A stretch of DNA of 64,000 nt from positions 26,501-90,500 of the forward strand of contig JAALLF010000015.1 of NCBI GenBank assembly GCA_011087645.1. The letters run 5' to 3'. This DNA comes from Alphaproteobacteria bacterium (lineage in GTDB: Bacteria; Pseudomonadota; Alphaproteobacteria; UBA6615). Below are positions 34,844-43,408 of this stretch, in pieces. The notes under the pieces are model-generated. The model was not told where the DNA came from. It did no database searches and worked only from the letters and a program-made list of their open reading frames with translations. Both the position numbers and the translations under genes were made by a program. How positions within the stretch are numbered: the first letter of the stretch is position 1; every line of letters begins with the position of its first letter.

Positions 34844-36052
34844 CTAGCCACCGTCGCCGTCGCCAGACGCCTCGGCGGCCGATCCCGACGATTCGACGAT
34901 GGCCGCGCCCGCCGTTGGCGCACGATCCGCCGGCGGCTGGAAGATTTCCGGCTGATCGTTGGGATAGCTTTCCAGATAGATCGACGTGCTGGGAAAGGCG
35001 AAATCGCTTTTCGCCTCGGCAACGATCTCCTTCACCCGGTAGGCCAGGCGTTCCTTCGCCGCCAGCCACTCGCCCCATACGGTGGTTTTGGTAAAGCAGT
35101 AGAGCATGATGTCGATACTGCTATCGCCGAAGCTGTCGATGCGCACGAAGGTCGAGACTTCGGGCGGTTTAGCAAAATCGTCGCCGTTCAAAATGTAGGC
35201 TTCGATTTCATCGCGGATATAGCGCAGTTGATCGACGCTGGTGCCGTAGATAACGCCGATCTTCCAGTAGATGCGCCGGTGGGTCATCTTCGAGAAATTG
35301 ATCACCGCGTTGTCGGCCAACGCCGTATTGGGCACCTGCACCGCAGCCTTATCGAATTGGCGAACAGCCGTCGAGCGGAAGCCGATCGCCTCGACGGTGC
35401 CTTCGACCACCCCATCGACGCGAATCCAGTCGCCGATCTGAAACCGCCGTTCGGCGAGGATCAACACACCGGACAACAGGTTTTTCAGCAGATCCTGCGC
35501 CGCCAACGCGCCGGCCAGGCCGAACAGTCCGAGACCGGCGAGGATCGGGCCGATCTCAATCCCCCAAACGTCGAGAATCGCCGCGGCGCCAATGAACATG
35601 AACAGAATTTTGACCGCCTTGACGAACCACGCCACCATGGTGTCAGAAAATAAATCCTTGAGGCGGCCCAGTAGAAAGCTCAACGGCTCAACCAGGGAAA
35701 TGATGCCCCAGAACAAGGTCAAGGCGACCAAGGAGCGCGTAATCTTCGCCGCAATAATGTCGAAGGTCGCGTCGAGCTGTAGAACCTCGGTGGCGATAAA
35801 AAAGCCCAGCACGATTGGCACAAACCGCAGCGGCTTTTCCAATGCATCAATCGTCCGGTCATCGATTTCGGTGGTCGTTCTGGTCGTTAGTCGCTTGAGC
35901 CAGGCAATCACGAACCGGGCGAACAACCGGCGGATAACCAGGAACAAGGCGAATACGCCGACACCGACGAGAATGCGGCCAAGGTCGGTACCGAACGCCG
36001 CATTGTTCCATACATCGACGACGATCGCCCAAAATTCGATTAGTGAGTTCAT
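34844..36052 (-). CDS. MscS-family mechanosensitive ion channel
   Basis: A 402-aa inner-membrane channel that opens under membrane tension. There are four N-terminal hydrophobic segments; the pore helix is in GPILAGLGLFGLAGALAAQD, with the small-residue G/A packing pattern of MscS. The beta-domain follows (RRFQIGDWIRVDGVVEGTVE, then IGFRSTAVRQFDKAAVQVPN) and an alpha/beta C-terminal domain with an Ala/Asp/Gly-rich tail. It is longer than E. coli MscS because of an extra N-terminal membrane pair. Confidence 0.92.
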   Translation of the reverse strand: MNSLIEFWAIVVDVWNNAAFGTDLGRILVGVGVFALFLVIRRLFARFVIAWLKRLTTRTTTEIDDRTIDALEKPLRFVPIVLGFFIATEVLQLDATFDIIAAKITRSLVALTLFWGIISLVEPLSFLLGRLKDLFSDTMVAWFVKAVKILFMFIGAAAILDVWGIEIGPILAGLGLFGLAGALAAQDLLKNLLSGVLILAERRFQIGDWIRVDGVVEGTVEAIGFRSTAVRQFDKAAVQVPNTALADNAVINFSKMTHRRIYWKIGVIYGTSVDQLRYIRDEIEAYILNGDDFAKPPEVSTFVRIDSFGDSSIDIMLYCFTKTTVWGEWLAAKERLAYRVKEIVAEAKSDFAFPSTSIYLESYPNDQPEIFQPPADRAPTAGAAIVESSGSAAEASGDGDGG

Positions 36053-36157
36053 ATAACAACAAGCCTTAGACGGGGGGTGCTTTGAAACGAACGTTTATCA
36101 AACGCCGGCCCCGAGTAAAAGCACGGGTGCGATTTCAACATAGCGCTTGGTGCGTCA

Positions 36158-36331
36158 TTGACTTCTCCAGGCGGTCCATTACATATCGCCCTACGTGATA
36201 CATTTGTTTAGTGTTACTTGAATAGCCGGCATGCCGATTAGCTTAGTTACCCCTGACAATGTGATCGTAATCCATCCGCGCCGTCACATTTTGGGGGCGG
36301 GGATTCAACACTTCTGTTAGAGGACACGACT
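36158..36331 (+). promoter_or_regulatory. Promoter and long leader of the cold-shock gene
   Basis: TTGACT (36158-36163), a 16-base spacer and TACATA (36180-36185) make a good sigma-70 promoter toward the cold-shock gene. Transcription from about 36192 would give a leader of roughly 140 bases, close in length to the leaders that fold as cold sensors in cspA-type mRNAs. The ribosome site GAGGA is 9 bases before the ATG. The left part of the 279-bp gap also carries the upstream region of the divergent mscS-type gene. Confidence 0.55.
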
Positions 36332-36541
36332 ATGACAACTGGTACTGTAAAGTGGTTCGACCCGGCCAAGGGTTACGGATTCATTGAGCCGGAAGACGGC
36401 TCCAAGGACGCCTTCGTCCATATTTCGGCCGTCGAACGCGCTGGATTGAGTTCGCTTAACGAAGGGCAGAAAGTCTCTTATGAGCTACAGCCCGGACAGA
36501 ACGGCAAATCATCCGCCGAGAATCTGACGATCGTCGAATAA
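36332..36541 (+). CDS. Cold-shock domain protein (CspA family)
   Basis: A 69-aa single OB-fold RNA/ssDNA-binding protein. RNP1-like KGYGFIEP and RNP2-like DAFVHIS are both present, with the opening TGTVKWFDPAKGYGF typical of Csp proteins. Such proteins melt secondary structure in mRNA at low temperature. The length is exactly standard. A GC-rich hairpin follows the stop. Confidence 0.96.
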   Translation: MTTGTVKWFDPAKGYGFIEPEDGSKDAFVHISAVERAGLSSLNEGQKVSYELQPGQNGKSSAENLTIVE

Positions 36542-36552
36542 CGATACAAGGC

Positions 36553-36579
36553 GCCGCCTCCTGCCAGGCGGGAGGCGGC
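36553..36579 (+). terminator. Terminator hairpin after the cold-shock gene
   Basis: GCCGCCTCC (36553-36561) pairs perfectly with GGAGGCGGC (36571-36579) around a 9-base loop, 12 bp after the stop codon. There is no T-run, so it may act with Rho or as an mRNA 3'-end stabiliser. Confidence 0.6.
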
Positions 36580-36692
36580 TGCCGAAGATCGGCGAGGCTT
36601 TCGAATAAAATGCCCTTGGGGTCTCTCGCGGGCCGCCAGCGTTTGTCCGGACGGCTGCACAGCCGCGGCAACGCCGAAAAATCCACCCCAAA

Positions 36693-36869
36693 TTAGTCGC
36701 GCGAATAGTTACGCCCCGCACTGCGGGTCGTCGTTGCGATATGGATGGCCAGCGCCTTCTGAAAGGTCGTGGGTTCAGAGACCACCGGCGGCCGTCGGCC
36801 GAACAGGCGCATAATCGACGCGCCCAGTGACGGGGCAGCAGATTCTTCAAACAAATCTTTAGTGCTCAT
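36693..36869 (-). CDS. Small hypothetical protein (58 aa)
   Basis: A short open frame starting MSTKDLFEESAAPSLGASIM, then RLFGRRPPVVSEPTTFQKAL, ending AGRNYSRD. The amino acid mix is ordinary for a soluble or DNA/RNA-associated basic protein and the reading frame has normal GC-rich codons, unlike the A+T-rich DNA just upstream. AGG lies about 6 bases before the ATG, and the A+T-rich gap would give a strong promoter. No known family comes to mind. It is the only convincing gene on this stretch; a longer minus-strand frame that overlaps it is arginine-rich and not credible. Confidence 0.5.
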   Translation of the reverse strand: MSTKDLFEESAAPSLGASIMRLFGRRPPVVSEPTTFQKALAIHIATTTRSAGRNYSRD

Positions 36870-36892
36870 AATACCTAACCCTTATTGTTGAG

Positions 36893-37060
36893 CCGAAACT
36901 CAGCAAAAATATAACAAAACATTAATTTTGAAAGCAATTTGTATTTATAGTTAATACGTTTTTAATTTATGTTTATTTCTAATAAAATATCACAAAAATT
37001 TTAAAAGTATTTATATTTAATTTTATCTATTAAAGTTAATGGCCTGAAAGTAGCGGATAT
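36893..37060. other. Extremely A+T-rich intergenic island
   Basis: From 36901 to 37040 only 19 of 140 bases are G or C (about 14 percent), in a genome otherwise well above 60 percent. It contains many A- and T-tracts (AAAAAT, TTTTTAATTT, CAAAAATTTTAAAA) but no clear repeat unit or hairpin. It lies between divergent genes (the 58-aa gene and a secreted protein), so promoter UP-elements, bent DNA or a nucleoid-protein site are all possible. Confidence 0.9.
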
Positions 37061-37113
37061 TTGATAAATTTGGCGGTGGCGAAAGCTATAAGGCCCGCTA
37101 AATTGTCCAACCT

Positions 37114-37671
37114 ATGAGATCAAAAAGCCTAGCCGCACCTCTGGCGATCGCCCTGACGATCCCCTTCGCCACCGTCAACACGGCAGAGGCCGAAATATTA
37201 CCCGACTGCGTGCGCGCGGCGGCCACCGCTAATCTCGATGCAAAAACCCAATATCAGCGCGATCTGCGTGACCTCATCGTAACCCAGCGCCCCGAATTTG
37301 AAGCCCTCGCCACGATCAACCAGGATTTGCAGATCGGCCTCGCGCAATCGCGGCGGGCGAAGTACGACTATTTGCTAGACCATGATCGCGAGCGGATCGA
37401 TACAAGCAATGGTATCTCCCGGTTCAGTAATTTCCGGTGGTCTCTTACAGAAAATGAAAATTTCAAGGCCGACGACAGTTCCTACCGGGATCTGGAAGCC
37501 CGCGTCGACGGCCTGCAGGAACAAAGCACCGATCATCCCGATTGGCCCGCCCTGCGCGAGTTCTTTCGCGCCGTCCTGCGCCCCAGCCCGTTATCGGCCG
37601 ATCTCATAGAGGGGCTCGTAACCCGGCAGGGCGAAATCGCCGCGACGCTCAAAAATTGCCAGCGCGAATAA
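37114..37671 (+). CDS. Secreted hypothetical protein
   Basis: A 185-aa protein with a clear signal peptide, MRSKSLAAPLAIALTIPFAT then VNTAEAEILPDC, with likely cleavage after AEA. The mature part is helical and charged, with a coiled-coil feel (RDLRDLIVTQRPEFEALATI, RRAKYDYLLDHDRERID). It has only two cysteines (DCV near the mature N-terminus and NCQ at the end), which could pair in the periplasm. No domain recognised. The ribosome site is weak and TATAAG at 37087-37092 could be a -10 element. Confidence 0.7.
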   Translation: MRSKSLAAPLAIALTIPFATVNTAEAEILPDCVRAAATANLDAKTQYQRDLRDLIVTQRPEFEALATINQDLQIGLAQSRRAKYDYLLDHDRERIDTSNGISRFSNFRWSLTENENFKADDSSYRDLEARVDGLQEQSTDHPDWPALREFFRAVLRPSPLSADLIEGLVTRQGEIAATLKNCQRE

Positions 37672-37676
37672 CGCCC

Positions 37677-38309
37677 TCAAGAGGAAATCGGGCTGCGCGT
37701 ATCGGCCAAGAGTCGACTAGCGATGCCAATAAAGCAGACGCCGGCCGCCCGCTCGATCCAATGACGCGCATTAACGAAACGCGTCATCACAAGTGGTGAA
37801 GACATAAACACGCTGACAATAGTGTACCAAGTCAGTGCGCTGACAAACACCAAGCCGATCATCAAAGCCATCAACCAGATTGGCGTTTCAACAGTGACCG
37901 ACGTCGCAAAAACACTGGCAAAAAGAACTATCGCCCTGGGGTTGGTGAGGGTTACCAGAAAGCCGAATAGAAGAGAGTTGCCGCAGGAACGCGAGCCATG
38001 GTCGGAAACATCGAGCGCTTCCGGCTTCGCGAACACCAACCTGATGCCGAGATAAATGAGATAACAGGCTCCCAGTACGCGCACTGTCCAGGCCAGCCAC
38101 TGGTACTCCACGAGCACCGCCGATAGCCCGATGAGGCTCAAGGTCGCATAAGAACCAAGCCCCAACGAAACGCCGAGCGTTGTCAGCAGACCGGCCCTGG
38201 TCCCCCGCGTCATGGACGACCGGACAACGGCTACGAAATCGGGGCCCGGCAGCATGAGCGCCGGAATAAAGATGCCAAAAACAGCAATCAGAACAATCGA
38301 AACATCCAT
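37677..38309 (-). CDS. LysE/RhtB-family amino acid exporter
   Basis: An inner-membrane exporter of 210 aa with six hydrophobic segments. FGIFIPALMLPGPDFVAVVR near the N-terminus is the LysE signature (PGPDF/N), and FLVTLTNPRAIVLFASVFAT is the second family block. I start it at the ATG at 38309 rather than the upstream 38342, since the first residues then fall directly in the first membrane helix as in homologues. Substrate is likely an amino acid or similar metabolite. Confidence 0.88.
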   Translation of the reverse strand: MDVSIVLIAVFGIFIPALMLPGPDFVAVVRSSMTRGTRAGLLTTLGVSLGLGSYATLSLIGLSAVLVEYQWLAWTVRVLGACYLIYLGIRLVFAKPEALDVSDHGSRSCGNSLLFGFLVTLTNPRAIVLFASVFATSVTVETPIWLMALMIGLVFVSALTWYTIVSVFMSSPLVMTRFVNARHWIERAAGVCFIGIASRLLADTRSPISS

Positions 38310-38449
38310 GGCTAACCCTAAATGATGGCTGCTACAGTCCAATCAGATCGCAGGCGCGCCCCGAACACCTTGTCCTACGGCGCGCCAGGCGTATTTTGAT
38401 CTGACGTAATTTACCTGTCCTACCCCTGCGTTTCCATACAAGCGCAACG

Positions 38450-39733
38450 ATGGCCGGAAGACCGAAAAGCATGAACCGGGATCGATCCTATTTTTTACTG
38501 CTGAACATTGGTCACTTTCTCGACCATTTATTCACGCTGATTTTCGCAACGGTCGCGGCCCTAGCGCTCCACCGCCAATGGGGTCTCGGTTATGGCGATC
38601 TTCTGGCCTATGCGACGCCGGGTTTTTTCGCGCTTGGCCTCTTCGCGCTGCCGGCCGGCTGGCTCGCCGATAAATGGAGCCGCGATGGGATGATGTCGGT
38701 CTTTTTCATCGGCATCGGCCTGACATCGATCGTCACCGGCTTCGCCCAAACGCCGTTGCAGATCGGCGCCGGATTGTTCGTAATCGGCATGTTCGCCGCC
38801 ATCTACCATCCGGTCGGCTTGGCGATCGTCACCATGCGGTGGCGCAATACCGGCATGCGGATTGCCGCGAACGGCGTATGGGGAAATCTTGGGGTGGCCA
38901 GCGCGGCGCTGATCACCGGATATCTGATCGACCATGGCGGCTGGCGGTTGGCCTATATCCTGCCCGGCATTTTTTCCATCGCCATGGGTTTCGCCTTCAT
39001 ATGGCTGCGCTGGGACAGCATTACCGCCGAGCGGTCGTCGCCGAACGCGCAACCCCAGGGCCGTGAAACCATCGAACCCGGTGCCGGCCGCAAATTGCTC
39101 ATCCGCGTCTCGGCGATCGTCTTTTTGACCACGGCGGTTTCTTCCATCATCTTCCAATCGACCAGCTTCGCATTGCCGAAGATCTTCGACGAGCGCCTGC
39201 AAGGCTTGGTCGCGCAATTGTCGCTGTGGGCCGAAGGCGTGGCCGAACCCGGACAAAGCGATGTCGCAACCACGGTCGGCATCCTCGCCTTTGTGGTGTT
39301 CGCGGTCGCCTCGATGGCCCAACTGGTGGTGGGCAGCATGCTCGATCGTTTTGGTCCGCGCACCACCTTTATCGGCGCGGCAACCATTCAGATAACTTTC
39401 TTTGCCCTGATGCCAGGACTGACCGACGGGCTCGCGCTGGCCGTGGCGTTCGGCTTCATGCTCGGCGCCTTCGGCCAGATCCCGATCAACGATTATATGA
39501 TTGGCAAGATGGCGAGCGGTGCAGCGCGGGCCCGCATCTATGGCGTGCGCTATGTCGTCAGCTTCTCGGTGCTGGCCGTCACGCTGCCACTGATCGCCTT
39601 TGTCCACGACCATTGGGGTTTCGACACGCTGTTCCGCCTGCTCGCCGGCGCCGCCTTGGTAATTTTGGTCGCGGTGGTAACACTGCCGCGGCGGCTACCT
39701 TCGCCGGAGATCACGCGCGCCCCCGCCGAGTAA
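38450..39733 (+). CDS. MFS transporter
   Basis: A 427-aa major facilitator protein with 12 predicted membrane segments. Seen: GWLADKWSRDGMMSVFFIG, the MFS loop 2-3 signature (GxLaDrxgrr); IYHPVGLAIVTMRWRNTGMR; and GSMLDRFGPRTTFIGA as the matching loop in the second half. The start at 38450 has no good ribosome site; ATG 38471 (MNRDRSYFLLL), with GGAAGA upstream, is an alternative. Cargo unknown. Confidence 0.88.
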   Translation: MAGRPKSMNRDRSYFLLLNIGHFLDHLFTLIFATVAALALHRQWGLGYGDLLAYATPGFFALGLFALPAGWLADKWSRDGMMSVFFIGIGLTSIVTGFAQTPLQIGAGLFVIGMFAAIYHPVGLAIVTMRWRNTGMRIAANGVWGNLGVASAALITGYLIDHGGWRLAYILPGIFSIAMGFAFIWLRWDSITAERSSPNAQPQGRETIEPGAGRKLLIRVSAIVFLTTAVSSIIFQSTSFALPKIFDERLQGLVAQLSLWAEGVAEPGQSDVATTVGILAFVVFAVASMAQLVVGSMLDRFGPRTTFIGAATIQITFFALMPGLTDGLALAVAFGFMLGAFGQIPINDYMIGKMASGAARARIYGVRYVVSFSVLAVTLPLIAFVHDHWGFDTLFRLLAGAALVILVAVVTLPRRLPSPEITRAPAE

Positions 39734-39866
39734 ACACAATCAACCTGCGAATATCCGCCGCGACAATCGTTTGCCGCGCAATCGCCCCTTTCGCATCAAA
39801 TTTAGCGCACAAAGCCGACCATGATTGTCGCCCTCGTTAATTCATTGCGCAGGGGAAGCAGACGTC

Positions 39867-40391
39867 ATGATGATCGGTCATTTACCGAGTGCCTATTTGG
39901 TCTACAAAATCGGCGCGCCGCGCACCCTGAACACCACTGTGTTCATGGCAGGTATGGTCGGCGCCTTATTCCCGGATATCGATCTGCTGTGGTTCTACTT
40001 TGTCGATAATCGAGCCTATCACCACCACGAATATCTGACCCACCGGCCGGCTATTTGGCTGGGTCTGTTGGTCGCCTTCTTCGTATTTTCACGCTACTTC
40101 AAAAATCGCCTGGGGTTAATCGGCATGTCGTTTTGCATCGGTGCGATCACCCACGTCGTGTTCGACAGCACCGTCGGGAAGATTTTTTGGCTATGGCCTT
40201 TTTCCGACTATTCGCTAACCCTGGTCACCGTTCAGGCGACCCATTCCCATTTCATGCTGTCATTTCTGGCCCACTGGACCTTCAAGGTCGAAATCGCGGT
40301 CACAACAGTTGCTGTCATCGTGTTTCTTCACAGTCGGTATCGAAAAAGGAAAGCCACACCGGTTCCGACGGGAAATGAGAAGGCCCGGTGA
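39867..40391 (+). CDS. Membrane-bound metal-dependent hydrolase-like protein (YdjM family)
   Basis: A 174-aa membrane protein with about four hydrophobic segments. The N-terminal MMIGHLPSAYLVYK, then GMVGALFPDIDLLWFYFVDN and HHHEYLTHRP place His and Asp residues in the pattern of the YdjM/DUF457 (membrane-bound metal-dependent hydrolase) family; a later AITHVVFDSTVGK and TVQATHSHFML complete it. A substrate has not been set for the group. AGGGGA lies about 12 bases upstream of the ATG at 39867. Its stop is 4 bp from the convergent cyclase gene. Confidence 0.8.
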   Translation: MMIGHLPSAYLVYKIGAPRTLNTTVFMAGMVGALFPDIDLLWFYFVDNRAYHHHEYLTHRPAIWLGLLVAFFVFSRYFKNRLGLIGMSFCIGAITHVVFDSTVGKIFWLWPFSDYSLTLVTVQATHSHFMLSFLAHWTFKVEIAVTTVAVIVFLHSRYRKRKATPVPTGNEKAR

Positions 40392-40395
40392 AGCT

Positions 40396-42174
40396 CTACT
40401 GCTCCGGCACGCCCGCTTTGCGCAGACCGTCGAGATAGAGCGCGAGTTGCTCGGGCCGCTTGATGAAGAACAGTTTTTTCTCGGCGAACGCGCTGGAGAA
40501 GTTCGGTTTTTCGGCAAGCAACCGCGCCACCGCCCGTTCTGCCTCGTGTTGGCGATCGAGATAGGCCAAGGCAACCGCCATATGGGCCAGCGTCCAATAT
40601 TGGCGGTTGGGAATAACAGCGGCCCGCTCCGTCCATTCCAAAGCAATTTCGAAATCTTGCTTGAAGATGAGCGCCAGCGCCCCATAGGTCAGAAAAGCCC
40701 ACACCTGCGGATCGTTGGGGCTGAGGGCGATAGCTTTCTCGAACTGGCCGATGGATTCCTCGAAACGGCCCTCATAGGCCAGCGCGTCGCCCATGGCGCA
40801 ATGGGCGACGGCCAGCGTCGGGTTCAGGCGGACCGCCGCTTCGTTGCCGGCCAGCGAGCCGGTGTAATCGCGCCGCGCCAAGGCGGTACGCGCCATAATC
40901 ATATAGAAGACGGCGTTTTGGTCGTCGATCGCCAACGCCTGGTTCGCCGCCGCCAGCGCCTCGTCGAGCAATTCGTCGCCGGGTTCGGTATCCCAATAGA
41001 CCATGCCCAGCACAACGGCATAGGCCCACCAGGCATAGGCGTTGCCGAATTCCGGATCGAGCTCAAAACTCTGCTTGAGGAGACGCTGAGCTTCTTGATT
41101 TCCCTCGACGGTGAATTTGTAGAAATGTGACATGCCCAGATGGTAGCAGTCCCAGGCCTGCAGATTGGTGCGGGGCATGCGCTCCACCCGGTGGCGTTCG
41201 GCGGCGCCAAGCTCGGGCTCGATACGCCCGACGATGGTGTCGGTTATCTCGTCCTGTAGATCGAAAATATCGTCGAGATTTCGGTCGTAGCGTTCTGCCC
41301 ACAGATGATCGCCGGTCGCCCCGTCGATAAGCTGGGCGGTGATCCGCAGCCGCTGGCCGCTACGCCGCACGCTGCCCTCGACCACATAATTGGCGCCTAG
41401 TTCGCCGGCGACTTGCCTAATATCGAACGATTTTCCCTTATAGCCAAACGTGGAGTTACGGGCGATCACGCGTAGCCAGCGATGCTTCGATAGGGCGGTG
41501 ATGATGTCTTCGGTGGTGCCGTCGGCGAAATATTCCTGATCCCCATCGCCCGACATATTGTCGAACGGCAGCACGGCGACGACTGGGTGATCCGAGGCGA
41601 CCTGCGCTGGCATATCGTCAGCGGTGTTCGCGCCCCCGTCCTCAACCTGCCGCCGCACGCGGTAAGATTGCACGGGTTGGGCAATGTTCTTCACCTCTTG
41701 CAGGCCGAGATCGTCGAAACCGACGTCGACCGCCGTGCTCACATGTTCAAAGACCGTGCCGGAGACGCAAATCCCACCCGGGTCAGCCAGCCCCTCCATA
41801 CGCGCCGCGACATTGACGCCATTGCCGTATAGATCGTCGCCGTCGACGATGACATCGCCCAGGCTGATGCCGATTCGAAACAGAAGGCGTTGCTGATCGG
41901 GCACGTCGGCATTGGCCGCCGCCAAGGCGTCCTGCACGGCGACCGCATGGTTGACCGCATCAACAGCGCTGGGAAATTCGATCAGCAGTCCGTCACCGGT
42001 GGTTTTGAACAGCCGCCCGCCAAATTTATCGATGTTGGGGTCGAAAGCGTCCCGACGCAGCTTTTTGAGACGCGCCAGGGTCCCCGCTTCGTCGGTGCCC
42101 ATCAACCGCGAATAGCCGACAATATCAGCGGCCAGAATGGCGGCAAGCCTGCGTTGAACCCGTTCTTCGGCCAT
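40396..42174 (-). CDS. Class III adenylate/guanylate cyclase with TolB-like and TPR domains
   Basis: A 592-aa cytoplasmic signalling protein. Residues 1-170 form a class III nucleotide cyclase: metal aspartates D17 (LAADIVGYSR) and D61 (KTTGDGLLIEF), and the transition-state Asn/Arg in NGVNVAARME. Residues about 190-320 are a TolB/FlgO-like domain (VAVLPFDNMSGDGDQEYFAD, then YVVEGSVRRSGQRLRI), and the rest is TPR repeats (FAEKKLFF tail). It probably makes cAMP and passes a protein-interaction signal. A paralogue with the same layout lies at 62060-63820. No kinase or promoter motif is obvious upstream. Confidence 0.9.
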   Translation of the reverse strand: MAEERVQRRLAAILAADIVGYSRLMGTDEAGTLARLKKLRRDAFDPNIDKFGGRLFKTTGDGLLIEFPSAVDAVNHAVAVQDALAAANADVPDQQRLLFRIGISLGDVIVDGDDLYGNGVNVAARMEGLADPGGICVSGTVFEHVSTAVDVGFDDLGLQEVKNIAQPVQSYRVRRQVEDGGANTADDMPAQVASDHPVVAVLPFDNMSGDGDQEYFADGTTEDIITALSKHRWLRVIARNSTFGYKGKSFDIRQVAGELGANYVVEGSVRRSGQRLRITAQLIDGATGDHLWAERYDRNLDDIFDLQDEITDTIVGRIEPELGAAERHRVERMPRTNLQAWDCYHLGMSHFYKFTVEGNQEAQRLLKQSFELDPEFGNAYAWWAYAVVLGMVYWDTEPGDELLDEALAAANQALAIDDQNAVFYMIMARTALARRDYTGSLAGNEAAVRLNPTLAVAHCAMGDALAYEGRFEESIGQFEKAIALSPNDPQVWAFLTYGALALIFKQDFEIALEWTERAAVIPNRQYWTLAHMAVALAYLDRQHEAERAVARLLAEKPNFSSAFAEKKLFFIKRPEQLALYLDGLRKAGVPEQ

Positions 42175-42246
42175 TTAATGGCCCCTCCCCCACGATCACG
42201 GCGCGAGTGTATGTTCGGGTGGCCTCGGGTCAACCCACAGCGCAAG

Positions 42247-42277
42247 AAAAAGCGGCGGCACCCTTGAGCACCGCCGC
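42247..42277 (-). terminator. Rho-independent terminator of the TRAP binding-protein gene
   Basis: On the minus strand GCGGCGG pairs with CCGCCGC around a 12-base loop and is followed by TTTTTC. It stands 46 bp past the stop of the dctP-type gene and before the start of the cyclase gene, so the two are separate transcription units. Confidence 0.75.
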
Positions 42278-42322
42278 CATACCAGGTTTTACCGACTGCC
42301 GAAGAGCAGCTAGGAATAGGCC

Positions 42323-43408
42323 TTATTCCTTATCCCAGTTACGGGTCACTGGCTGGTTATTCGCCCGCATGAAGTCCATGTAGGCGGTCAGCGTTGCGGT
42401 CCCCGGGAAGCCCTTCGCGTCCGTATCCTTAGCCCAATTCAACGCGAGCGGCGCCATACCTTTGGCCCATTTCGCCCGTTCCTCGGGATCCATGTTGGAC
42501 GCCACGGTCTTGAACTCTTTTTCGCATCTGGCGAGGCCGGTTGACGCGCCGTCGATCACCAGTTTGAGCTGCGCCTGGTTGTAGGCTTCGCCGGCCGCCA
42601 TCAAGGCGGTCTTGACGTCATCGGACGCCGAATCCCAGAAATCCGCGTTGACGGTTATCGGCACGATCGATGCCGCGCCCAATCCCGCGTCGAGCATATG
42701 GGGCGCCGGCTCGCACAGTTTGAACGCGCCCATCGCCTGTTTCCACACGATCATGGCGTCGTAAATACCGGTTTGCAGCGAGTTATACGCATCGGCGAGG
42801 TTCGTCGACACGCCGGCCGCACCAGTTGGCACCACCCACGGCAGGTTCGGACCCGCCGCGCCGACTTTCTTACCCTTCAAGTCCGACAGCTTCTTCAACG
42901 GTGTCGACGACAGCAGGATATAGTTATCGACATTATCGCTCACCCCAACCTGGACCTGGTTAAACTTCCGCCAGGTCTCGTCAAACGCCGGGAATTCCTT
43001 CTGCAGCATCTTGTATGCGTCCGCCACGATGCCGGGATCGCCGGCATTGGTGAACGGTGTCACATAGGGGATGTTGTAGAGCGGAATCCGATCCGCGTGG
43101 AACGCTGCCGGGATCAACGCGATCTCACCCAGCCCACTCTCCACCGCATCAAACTCACCGCGCGGCTTGGCGATCTGGCCGCTATGCGCCAAATTCCATT
43201 CGATTTTGAAATTGCCGGACTTTGCCAAACTCTCGTTGGCGGTCTCCACAAAGGCGCCATTGAAGGCTTCAACGAAAGTCGCGGCCGGCGGATAGCCCGA
43301 TATAAAGGTCATTTTGACCGCTTGTTGCGCCTGCGCCGGTTGCAGCGACGCGACCGCAACAAACGCTGCGGCGGCCGCTATTCCTAATCCATATTTATAA
43401 ACAGACAT
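42323..43408 (-). CDS. TRAP transporter solute-binding protein (DctP family)
   Basis: A periplasmic binding protein of 361 aa. MSVYKYGLGIAAAAAFVAVA and SLQPAQAQQ form a signal peptide with an AQA cleavage site. The mature protein has DctP features: IPLYNIPYVTPFT, KKLSDLKGKKVGAAG, YNSLQTGIYDAMIVWKQAM and the conserved Arg region around GLARCEKEF. GGAAGGA is 8 bases before the ATG at 43408, so the open frame up to 43465 is not used. The membrane subunits DctQ and DctM are not in the window; the gene stands alone between its own terminator and a 321-bp gap. Confidence 0.88.
   Translation of the reverse strand: MSVYKYGLGIAAAAAFVAVASLQPAQAQQAVKMTFISGYPPAATFVEAFNGAFVETANESLAKSGNFKIEWNLAHSGQIAKPRGEFDAVESGLGEIALIPAAFHADRIPLYNIPYVTPFTNAGDPGIVADAYKMLQKEFPAFDETWRKFNQVQVGVSDNVDNYILLSSTPLKKLSDLKGKKVGAAGPNLPWVVPTGAAGVSTNLADAYNSLQTGIYDAMIVWKQAMGAFKLCEPAPHMLDAGLGAASIVPITVNADFWDSASDDVKTALMAAGEAYNQAQLKLVIDGASTGLARCEKEFKTVASNMDPEERAKWAKGMAPLALNWAKDTDAKGFPGTATLTAYMDFMRANNQPVTRNWDKE

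Noticed and set aside
36509..36850. A 113-codon minus-strand frame overlapping the cold-shock gene end and the 58-aa gene
   Set aside because: It is very Arg-rich, overlaps two better genes in another frame and crosses the terminator hairpin.
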